A DNA stretch of 5,020 nucleotides from contig PKSW01000268.1 in the NCBI GenBank assembly GCA_002869465.1, positions 1-5,020 of the forward strand, read 5' to 3'. Positions 1 through 5,020 of this stretch are shown here, one piece after another. Within the stretch, counting starts at the first letter, position 1, and every line of letters begins with the position of its first letter. The DNA comes from Marinilabiliales bacterium (lineage in GTDB: Bacteria; Bacteroidota; Bacteroidia; Bacteroidales; F082). A model generated the notes under the pieces. That model worked only from the letters and a program-made list of their open reading frames with translations. It was not told the origin of the DNA and ran no database searches. The position numbers were made by a program, and so were the translations under genes.

Positions 1-1895
1 CGCTTGACGAATTCAGTTAACTCTCTGCCTTTGAGTAGGTTCTTGGAAATGCGTGCCAGGTCGTACATCTGGCTGATGAGTTTGTCCTGCTTTTTCTTGC
101 TTTTTTCAGTAAGTACTTTAGCAAGTAATGGGTTGTTCGTGTTCAACACCATCTCGTAAGTTTCTGGTAAACCTCCCAATCCCATCATACCGCCGCCTCC
201 ACCAATGGCTTCCATATCCTTCATCCGGCGCATAAACTCATTTTGCATAATAACCACCGGCATGTCCGTTTCGCTCAAGTTCTCAAATACAATATTGAAT
301 TTTTCTTTGTCAATATTCCTTTCAAAAGCTTCTTTCAATTTTTCTTTCTCTTTTTCATCCAATTTAGATGGTGCTTCATCCTCCTTTTTGATCAGTTTGT
401 CAATTGTATTCGAGTCGACACGGGCAAAGCTTGTATCAGTAAATTTTTGTTCCAGTATATTTACGAAGTGATTGTCCAATGCCCCATCCATCAACAGTAC
501 ATCATAACCACGTTCTTTTGCAGTTTCAATATAAGCATGCTGTTGATCCAGGTCGTTGGCATACAGGTAGACCAGCTTATTGTCTTTATCTTTTTGCGTA
601 TTCTCGATATGGGATTTGTATTCGTCAAGCGTAAAGAATTTACCATCGGTATTTTTTACCAATGCAAATTTGACTGCTTTTTCGTAGAACTTCTCTTCCG
701 AGATCATTCCGTATTCAATGAAGATCTTGATATCATCCCATTTCTTTTCAAATGATTCTCGATCCTTTTTAAATAATTCGCTCAACTTATCAGCTACTTT
801 CCGCGTGATATAACCTGAAATCTTTTTTACGCTCTGATCACTTTGTAAATATGAACGGCTTACATTCAAAGGAATATCTGGTGAATCGATCACGCCGTGT
901 AGTAAAGTTAAGAAGTCAGGAACAATGCCCTCAACCGAATCAGTTACAAAAACCTGGTTGCTGTACAACTGTATTTTATTCCGCTGCAATTCGTAATCCT
1001 TTTTCACTTTCGGGAAATAGAGAATTCCTGTCAGGTTGAACGGATAATCTACGTTCAAATGAATGTGGAATAAGGGCTCATCGAACGTATAAGGATATAA
1101 TTCGCGATAGAATTTTTTGTAATCCTCATCTGTTGCATCTGAAGGTTTTACCTTCCAGAGCGGATTGGTATTATTTATAATGTATGGCTTCTCAACTTCT
1201 TTTGTCTTCTGGTTGCCATCTTTATCTTTTTCATCTTCGATGGGTTCATGAACTTTTTCGGTTCCGAACTGGATGGGGACTGGTAAGAATTTACAATATT
1301 TATTCAGCAATTCCTTGATCTTGTATTCTTCAAGAAATTCTTTATTCTCTTTATCAATATGAAGAATTACTTCGGTTCCCCTTTCGGTTTTGTCGATTTC
1401 TTCCAGTGAGTATTCAGGGCTTCCGTCGCACTCCCACCTTACAGCTTTGGTTTTACCACCCTTTTTATAGGTCTTCGTTTTTATTTCCACTTTTTCAGAC
1501 ACCATGAAAGAAGAATAGAATCCAAGCCCAAAATGACCAATGATCGCGTTTTGCTCTGCTTCGGATTTGGTTTTGAATTTTTTTACAAACTCTTCTGCAC
1601 TTGAAAAAGCGATCTGGTTGATGTATTTTTCAACTTCTTCGCCCGTCATGCCAATACCGCGATCGCGAACTGTCAGGGTCTTGTTCTTTTTATCTATTTC
1701 GATTTGTATGGTTAAATCACCTAATTCTTCTTTAAATTTACCCATGGATGCCAGGGTTTTCAGTTTCTGAGTCGCATCCGTAGCGTTGGAAACCAACTCT
1801 CTCAGGAAAATTTCATGATCGGAATAGAGGAATTTTTTTATGATAGGAAATATGTTTTCCGTTTTAATGTCAATAGTTCCTTTTTGTATGGTCAT
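1..1895 (-). CDS. htpG: Molecular chaperone HtpG (Hsp90 family), 3' end outside window
   Basis: This is the cytosolic ATP-dependent Hsp90 chaperone, which acts as a dimer on late-folding or stress-damaged proteins. The window holds 631 codons in one unbroken frame with no stop, so only the extreme C-terminus is missing (E. coli HtpG has 624 residues). The N-terminal GHKL ATPase domain (about 1-215) shows RELVSNATDA with the catalytic Glu33 and nucleotide-binding Asn37, DRGIGM at 78-83 (many homologues have DNGIGM), and the lid/phosphate loop GHFGLGFYSSFMV at 120-132. A charged linker (about 213-236) leads to the middle domain, where NVSRSYLQ carries the conserved Arg347 that contacts the ATP gamma-phosphate. 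The C-terminal dimerisation domain has a glycine/methionine-rich loop at about 565-575 followed by LPETYEMVLN, as in Bacteroidota homologues. The ATG at 1893-1895 is chosen because MTIQKGTIDIKTEN aligns with family N-termini; there is no Shine-Dalgarno sequence before it. The identity is secure. Confidence 0.97.
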   Translation of the reverse strand, partial: MTIQKGTIDIKTENIFPIIKKFLYSDHEIFLRELVSNATDATQKLKTLASMGKFKEELGDLTIQIEIDKKNKTLTVRDRGIGMTGEEVEKYINQIAFSSAEEFVKKFKTKSEAEQNAIIGHFGLGFYSSFMVSEKVEIKTKTYKKGGKTKAVRWECDGSPEYSLEEIDKTERGTEVILHIDKENKEFLEEYKIKELLNKYCKFLPVPIQFGTEKVHEPIEDEKDKDGNQKTKEVEKPYIINNTNPLWKVKPSDATDEDYKKFYRELYPYTFDEPLFHIHLNVDYPFNLTGILYFPKVKKDYELQRNKIQLYSNQVFVTDSVEGIVPDFLTLLHGVIDSPDIPLNVSRSYLQSDQSVKKISGYITRKVADKLSELFKKDRESFEKKWDDIKIFIEYGMISEEKFYEKAVKFALVKNTDGKFFTLDEYKSHIENTQKDKDNKLVYLYANDLDQQHAYIETAKERGYDVLLMDGALDNHFVNILEQKFTDTSFARVDSNTIDKLIKKEDEAPSKLDEKEKEKLKEAFERNIDKEKFNIVFENLSETDMPVVIMQNEFMRRMKDMEAIGGGGGMMGLGGLPETYEMVLNTNNPLLAKVLTEKSKKKQDKLISQMYDLARISKNLLKGRELTEFVK

Positions 1896-1928
1896 GCTTC
1901 AATAATTTTATGTTTGACAGAGCCATAT

Positions 1929-1961
1929 CAAAGCATATGCCACCGGGTGTATTGGTGACAA
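1929..1961 (-). promoter_or_regulatory. Candidate htpG promoter with an inverted repeat between its boxes
   Basis: Read on the minus strand, a TTG (plus positions 1959-1961) is followed after 21 bases by TATGCTTTG (1929-1937). This resembles the Bacteroidota TTG-N17-23-TAnnTTTG promoter, except that the -7 element has one extra base. Transcription would begin near 1920-1925, leaving a leader of about 30 bases before the htpG ATG. An imperfect inverted repeat (TGCCACC at 1938-1944, nine-base spacer, GGTGACA at 1954-1960; one mismatch) fills the space between the boxes, where a repressor or activator could bind. The sequence matches are seen directly; the promoter and operator functions are inferred. 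Confidence 0.35.
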
Positions 1962-1985
1962 TTTGTCCTGTAAAAAAAATAGAAT

Positions 1986-3017
1986 TTATTTAACGACAGG
2001 TCCTTTGTATCTTCTCCAGAATTTATACTTGGTAAGCGAAGTGTAAGCAATCAGTTTGTTAATTGCATTGAAATGCATCAGTGTATGCAATACTTTATAG
2101 GCGCCAAAAACGATCAGTCCGCCCAACACATATTGCAGAATTATATATATGGATTCATGCTTTAAATAGGTAAAAGTGGACGCTTTCAAAACATATTTGA
2201 ATATGAACACAGGAACCAGTGAAAATGCAAGCCACCATATAAGTGTTGTATAGGCATGTGGTGTTTCGATGGCTCTTTGCGGACAGGTATTCATGCAGTG
2301 CATGCAACTTTCGCAATTGTACGCCCAATACGGCATGCCATTTTTCAGGCTGATGGCATCTACAGGGCATTCTTTTTCGCAAATCCTGCATTGGTTGCAG
2401 GCATCGGTTGCAATAAATGTTTTTGAGAGAATAAAGCGACCATAGAAATAGTAGCCAAGAGCAAGAGGACTGATCAATAAATCGATGGGAAGATCATTCA
2501 AACCGCGGTGCACTTTTTTACCTGCCATTAACTTTTCAGCAAATTTTTTAGTGATACGCTGACACCTGTTCACGATTGAATTGATTACTTTCTGTCTCAA
2601 CCCAGGGTGAATGGATATCCAGTTTGATGGCATATCCAAAGGACGATAGCCAACTATACGGTAACCCTTTAACCTGAGGATAAGCGCCGGGAGGATTAAG
2701 GCGAATCCATTTATACCTGGTGTAAACAATTTACTTATTTTCATCCCAGCACGTGTATTCAACAGGAATACTTTTGTTTTATTATTGGTTTTGGGCAACT
2801 GCCATAAGAACCTGAGCACAATTGGCGGTGCATTAAAGCCATGTGTAGGGTAACAGAAACCAATTAAATCGCAATCAGCTAACTTAATCTCCAGCATGGA
2901 TAGTTTAGAAGCAAGGTTATACTTCTCTGCTGAAATTCCCTTTTCTTTCATGGATTCCTGAATCCATTCGGCTGCTTTCTTAGCATTGCCAGTACCTGAA
3001 AAGTAAAATATTCGCAT
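1986..3017 (-). CDS. EFR1-type flavodoxin/ferredoxin fusion protein with C-terminal membrane segments
   Basis: This 343-residue protein probably transfers electrons between a flavin and iron-sulfur clusters; its partners are unknown. The N-terminus (MRIFYFSGTGNAKKAA) is a flavodoxin-like FMN phosphate-binding loop, SGTGN at 7-11, and YPTHGFNAPP at 56-65 matches a second flavin-contact loop. The region to about 165 fits the flavodoxin fold. Two bacterial-type [4Fe-4S] motifs follow, each CxxCxxCxxxCP: Cys207/210/213/217 and Cys235/238/241/245. All eight ligands are present. After the clusters come two hydrophobic stretches (about 257-278 and 289-310) and a basic tail (KYKFWRRYKGPVVK), which suggest anchoring to the inner membrane; typical EFR1 proteins are shorter, near 260 residues. 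The ATG at 3015-3017 starts directly at the first flavodoxin strand and is preceded by a weak AGAAGA. The gene lies 90 bases upstream of htpG on the same strand and is separated from the lipoprotein gene by a terminator. I saw no convincing promoter of its own. The family call is strong; the electron donor and acceptor cannot be told. Confidence 0.85.
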   Translation of the reverse strand: MRIFYFSGTGNAKKAAEWIQESMKEKGISAEKYNLASKLSMLEIKLADCDLIGFCYPTHGFNAPPIVLRFLWQLPKTNNKTKVFLLNTRAGMKISKLFTPGINGFALILPALILRLKGYRIVGYRPLDMPSNWISIHPGLRQKVINSIVNRCQRITKKFAEKLMAGKKVHRGLNDLPIDLLISPLALGYYFYGRFILSKTFIATDACNQCRICEKECPVDAISLKNGMPYWAYNCESCMHCMNTCPQRAIETPHAYTTLIWWLAFSLVPVFIFKYVLKASTFTYLKHESIYIILQYVLGGLIVFGAYKVLHTLMHFNAINKLIAYTSLTKYKFWRRYKGPVVK

Positions 3018-3079
3018 GTTCTTCTGTATCCAATAAAATTATAAACTTTTTCTAAATAGCTGCTGAACACTCTGACAAA

Positions 3080-3103
3080 AAAAGCCCGCTTATGCGGGCT
3101 TTT
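3080..3103 (-). terminator. Strong intrinsic terminator after the lipoprotein gene
   Basis: A perfect 10-bp stem (AAAAGCCCGC / GCGGGCTTTT) with a four-base TTAT loop. The core stem AGCCCGC/GCGGGCT is GC-rich. On the minus strand it ends in a run of seven T (plus positions 3077-3083), and it begins 18 bases past the lipoprotein stop codon. It therefore ends that transcript before the EFR1-type gene. The plus-strand side has only four T, so termination in that direction would be weaker, and no plus-strand gene reads toward it. Confidence 0.93.
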
Positions 3104-3121
3104 ATTCGAAGTACAAACTAG

Positions 3122-3865
3122 TTATTCATCAAATTTTAATTTCTTAAATGTCATGTCTTTTGCAATGATATACATTTGAACAGTACAGTTAAAGGTTTGT
3201 CCTTGTGCTACTTGTAGCTGTGTCAATGTTGGACTGCCCAAACCACCTGAACCATACCAGCCCACGTAGTCACCAGACGACCATGTTCCGCTGTTGTCTA
3301 TGTCTTTCCATATATCTAAATAATAATTTCCCGGATTAACATTTGACAAAGTAAATGAGACAGAGGCTCCTGCGCCTGTTACAGCACCAAATTTAATGGG
3401 TTGATTTGTATTCCAGTCTTCATAGGTGCTGTAGAGGCTTACTTTTGCATTCGAAAGATCACCTGAAGTTCCAGCCAGAAAACTGGCTGTTCCTGTAACT
3501 TGTGTTACCGGAGCCAAGACTGTTAATGATGCATTACTGCTGGCTTGCCCGCCATTACCATCTGTAACCGTAACTGTGACGGAATAGGCACCTTCCATTG
3601 CTGCTGCTGTCCATGTAGCTGAGGCACCGTTTCCTACAATCGCGCCACCTGATACATTGTAAGCATATGTTAGTGCATCACCATCGGGATCATTTGCAGT
3701 AACAGAAACTGTCGCAACCCCATTTGCATTTACAGTGGAAGGGTTGACAAGCACAGAAGAGATCGTTGGAGCCTTATTTTCTTCATCTTTGTTACATGAA
3801 TAAATAAAAACAATCAACATTGATAGTAAAATAACTCCCGCATAATTTAGAATAATTTTTTTCAT
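3122..3865 (-). CDS. Secreted lipoprotein with an Ig/PKD-like domain and a second beta-rich domain
   Basis: A 247-residue exported lipoprotein of unknown function. The signal peptide is MKK, a hydrophobic core (about 4-22) and a lipobox ending FIYSC with Cys24 as the lipidation site. The mature start C-N-K-D-E-E fits the Bacteroidota lipoprotein export signal (Lys followed by acidic residues just after the Cys), suggesting transport to the outer face of the outer membrane. Residues about 32-118 form an Ig/PKD-like repeat: APTISSVLVNPSTVNANG, then the DPDGDALTYAYNVSGG hallmark, then GAYSVTVTVTDGNGGQASSNASLTV. Residues about 121-232 form another beta-rich unit ending in DIWKDIDNSGTWSSGD at 184-199; its D-x-D-x-S-G spacing resembles a calcium-binding loop, and YVGWYGSGG follows. 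No catalytic motif is visible, so a binding or structural role is more likely than an enzyme. The ATG at 3863-3865 gives a complete signal peptide. A good promoter lies about 40 bases upstream and a strong terminator follows, so it is probably transcribed alone. Confidence 0.85.
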   Translation of the reverse strand: MKKIILNYAGVILLSMLIVFIYSCNKDEENKAPTISSVLVNPSTVNANGVATVSVTANDPDGDALTYAYNVSGGAIVGNGASATWTAAAMEGAYSVTVTVTDGNGGQASSNASLTVLAPVTQVTGTASFLAGTSGDLSNAKVSLYSTYEDWNTNQPIKFGAVTGAGASVSFTLSNVNPGNYYLDIWKDIDNSGTWSSGDYVGWYGSGGLGSPTLTQLQVAQGQTFNCTVQMYIIAKDMTFKKLKFDE

Positions 3866-3907
3866 AGAAATTTGTATTGGTTAAAGAAATGATTTTGAAC
3901 TATACCC

Positions 3908-3937
3908 CAAATATAATGTATTTATTTGTATATACAA
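3908..3937 (-). promoter_or_regulatory. Bacteroidota-type promoter for the lipoprotein gene
   Basis: On the minus strand a TTG (plus positions 3935-3937) is followed after 19 bases by TATATTTG (3908-3915). This is an exact match to the TTG-N17-23-TAnnTTTG form known for the main sigma factor of Bacteroidota. The start of transcription would fall near 3900, leaving a leader of about 35 bases before the ATG at 3865. The leader has no Shine-Dalgarno sequence, as is common in this phylum. Confidence 0.65.
3926..3937. repeat. 12-bp perfect palindrome overlapping the lipoprotein -33 box
   Basis: TTGTATATACAA reads identically on both strands. One half contains the TTG of the minus-strand lipoprotein promoter. 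By symmetry the other half gives a plus-strand TTG (3926-3928), 18 bases before TATGTTAA (3947-3954), a weak match to TAnnTTTG. It may be an operator or a shared -33 region of divergent promoters. In AT-rich DNA a palindrome of this size can also arise by chance. Confidence 0.4.
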
Positions 3938-3991
3938 GCCCTTTAGTATGTTAAAGAGTATAACTGAATTAATGTTAAAGGTGTTTGACAA

Positions 3992-4007
3992 AATTTGTAA
4001 ACAAATT
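3992..4007. repeat. 16-bp inverted repeat upstream of the DUF554 gene
   Basis: Perfect seven-base arms, AATTTGT and ACAAATT, flank a two-base AA centre. The repeat sits 38 bases before the DUF554 start codon. It falls in the spacer of a weak plus-strand promoter candidate: TTG at 3985-3987, 17 bases, then ATTATTTG at 4005-4012, which misses the TAnnTTTG form at two positions. It could be a regulator-binding site for the DUF554 gene; the base composition makes chance a real alternative. Confidence 0.3.
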
Positions 4008-4045
4008 ATTTGATTTTAATATCTTCGTTGCAAACATCCTTCAAT

Positions 4046-4735
4046 ATGTTGGGAACAATTGTAAATGTGATTGCTATAATTGCCGGGGGCTCAATAGGCT
4101 TATTATTGCACAAGAAACTTCCAGGCCGGTTTATTACTATATTTTTTCAGGTAATTGGTTTATTCACCTTATTCCTTGGTTTTTCAATGGCTTTTGAAAC
4201 CACGCATGTGATGCACATGATCATCTCTTTAATAACAGGTTCTTTAATAGGTGAATTGTTGCGACTTGACTATTTATTTGATCACATGGGTGACTATTTG
4301 AAGACAAAACTCAAGTTTAAAAATACCCGATTCACAGAAGGATTGCTTACCGCTTTTCTACTGTATTGCATGGGCTCCTTAACTATTTTAGGTGCTATTG
4401 AAGAAGGAATGGGAGGTAGCCCTAAACTGCTTTTGATCAAATCGCTCATGGATGGTATCTCATCCATTGCTTTAGCTTCCGGATTGGGTGCAGGAGTCTT
4501 ATTTTCGGTCATTCCCTTGTTTATTTATCAGGGAGGAATTACACTGCTCGCTTCTGGGATGGGTGAGTTTGTGCCACAAATATATATTGCGGAATTATCA
4601 GCCGTTGGAGGAATCCTTTTGGTTGGCTTGGGCATCAACATCCTGGAAATAAAAAAAATAAACGTGATGAACATGCTGCCGGCCCTTGTGATGATCATTT
4701 TGTTGTTATGGCTGATCCCTGATTTTGGTATATGA
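4046..4735 (+). CDS. DUF554 family integral membrane protein (YqgA/YdfK-like)
   Basis: A 229-residue multi-pass inner membrane protein of the DUF554 family, whose function is unknown. Family signatures are present in order: MLGTIVNVIAIIAGGSIGLLL at the N-terminus, LITGSLIGELLRLD at 62-75, FLLYCMGSLTILGAIEEGMGG at 104-124, KSLMDGISSIALASGLGAGVLFS at 132-154, and IYQGGITLLA at 160-169. About seven hydrophobic segments are visible (roughly 4-21, 28-50, 56-72, 98-117, 137-160, 182-202 and 208-226). I place the start at the ATG at 4046 because DUF554 proteins normally begin a few residues before GTIVN and the resulting length is usual for the family. An in-frame TTG at 4010 would add 12 residues without family resemblance. 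No Shine-Dalgarno sequence precedes the ATG. The gene is divergent from the lipoprotein gene and has no co-directional partner close by; the next gene starts 232 bases downstream. Confidence 0.9.
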   Translation: MLGTIVNVIAIIAGGSIGLLLHKKLPGRFITIFFQVIGLFTLFLGFSMAFETTHVMHMIISLITGSLIGELLRLDYLFDHMGDYLKTKLKFKNTRFTEGLLTAFLLYCMGSLTILGAIEEGMGGSPKLLLIKSLMDGISSIALASGLGAGVLFSVIPLFIYQGGITLLASGMGEFVPQIYIAELSAVGGILLVGLGINILEIKKINVMNMLPALVMIILLLWLIPDFGI

Positions 4736-4900
4736 GCAGGCATGCATCATATTGTATTACCTGAAGCGGTATTCTTTTTCATGTATTTCTCATTTTACTG
4801 CTTATTTAGACTGCAATTATATTATTATATTTCCTACTGAAAAACAGTACAATACAGGTGTTTATAACGCAAATTTAAAACGATTTTAAGATTTTGTAAA

Positions 4901-4930
4901 TCTGTATCCCATTTAAAATAATTACCTTAG
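4901..4930 (+). promoter_or_regulatory. Weak promoter candidate for the gene starting at 4968
   Basis: TACCTTAG at 4923-4930 differs from the Bacteroidota TAnnTTTG -7 element at one position. It is preceded by TCTG at 4901-4904, one mismatch from TTTG, with 18 bases between them. Transcription would start near 4937, giving a leader of about 30 bases. The spacer from 4736 holds no clear terminator for the DUF554 gene and no other gene that I can support, so partial read-through from upstream is possible. Confidence 0.3.
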
Positions 4931-4967
4931 CAGGACTTATTAATCGCAATTAAAAAGTCATATAAAA

Positions 4968-5020
4968 ATGAAAGAAAATATCGATATCGACTGGGGTAAT
5001 TTACCATTTGGTTATTACCC
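4968..5020 (+). CDS. ilvE: Start of a gene, probably branched-chain amino acid aminotransferase (partial)
   Basis: Only 17 full codons are in the window: MKENIDIDWGNLPFGYY, with the next residue certain to be Pro (codon begins CC). The pattern I-D-W-x-N-L-x-F-G-Y close to the N-terminus is typical of Bacteroidota branched-chain aminotransferases, PLP-dependent fold-type IV enzymes that make Leu, Ile and Val from their keto acids with glutamate as amino donor. The catalytic lysine and PLP-binding regions lie outside the window, so this rests on the N-terminal pattern alone. The ATG follows an AT-rich leader (CATATAAAA just before it) without a Shine-Dalgarno sequence. That the reading frame is a real gene start is fairly sure; the product name is tentative. 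Confidence 0.5.
   Translation, partial: MKENIDIDWGNLPFGYY

Noticed and set aside
243..755. A 170-codon open frame on the plus strand
   Set aside because: It lies wholly antisense to htpG, and its Phe/Ile/Leu-rich translation is what the opposite strand of Lys/Glu-rich coding DNA gives. The same applies to the smaller plus-strand frames at 205-471, 851-1039 and 1540-1770.
1968..2002. CCTGT ... ACAGG inverted repeat with a run of A between the arms, near the end of the EFR1-type gene
   Set aside because: The arms are only five bases with a loop of about 25, and the T run on the minus strand lies inside the loop rather than after the stem, so it does not form an intrinsic terminator.
2155..2391. 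A 78-codon minus-strand frame rich in Cys and His
   Set aside because: It is an out-of-frame shadow of the iron-sulfur part of the EFR1-type gene; the true frame has full CxxCxxCxxxCP motifs and spans the region.
4010..4045. A TTG at 4010 as a longer start for the DUF554 protein
   Set aside because: The extra 12 residues (with Met-Ile-Leu-Ile-Ser-Ser at the front) do not resemble family N-termini. The ATG at 4046 gives the usual start and length, and the TTG overlaps a possible -7 element.
4294..4743. Two minus-strand frames of 72 and 71 codons
   Set aside because: Both are antisense to the DUF554 gene, which has clear family motifs, and neither has recognisable features.
4835..4849. TACTG-AAAAA-CAGTA small hairpin downstream of the DUF554 gene
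   Set aside because: The stem is five bases, mostly weak pairs, and no T run follows. It is unlikely to terminate transcription and nothing else supports a function.

Overview
The window looks like an ordinary chromosomal segment from a member of the Bacteroidota (Cytophagia/Chitinophagia/Sphingobacteriia-like). The supporting signs are: an HtpG of Bacteroidota type with a glycine-rich C-terminal loop; a lipoprotein whose first residues after the lipobox cysteine (C-N-K-D-E-E) fit the Bacteroidota lipoprotein export signal; starts with no clear Shine-Dalgarno sequence; AT-rich spacers; and at least one very good match to the Bacteroidota promoter form TTG-N19-TAnnTTTG.

Layout. Positions 1-1895 (minus strand) hold nearly all of htpG, the Hsp90 chaperone; its 3' end lies outside the window. 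A 90-base spacer (1896-1985) carries a candidate htpG promoter with an inverted repeat filling the space between its two boxes. Positions 1986-3017 (minus) encode a flavodoxin-fold/2x[4Fe-4S] protein of the EFR1 type with a membrane-spanning C-terminal extension. Positions 3080-3103 are a strong intrinsic terminator that closes the transcript of the next minus-strand gene, a secreted lipoprotein at 3122-3865. Positions 3866-4045 are a divergent intergenic region with the lipoprotein promoter, a 12-bp palindrome and a separate 16-bp dyad. Positions 4046-4735 (plus) encode a DUF554 multi-pass membrane protein. After a 232-base spacer with no clear terminator, a new plus-strand gene starts at 4968 and leaves the window after 17 codons; its N-terminus looks like a branched-chain amino acid aminotransferase.

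The genes do not form an obvious pathway. The terminator, the divergent arrangement and the spacers suggest mostly single-gene transcription units: a cytosolic chaperone, a membrane-tethered redox protein, a surface or periplasmic lipoprotein, a membrane protein of unknown function and an amino acid biosynthesis enzyme. I see no CRISPR array, insertion sequence, tRNA or rRNA, and no evidence for a new multi-gene system. The points most worth a second look are regulatory: dyads placed at promoter-like elements upstream of htpG, the lipoprotein gene and the DUF554 gene. The membrane-anchored architecture of the EFR1-type protein is also of interest.
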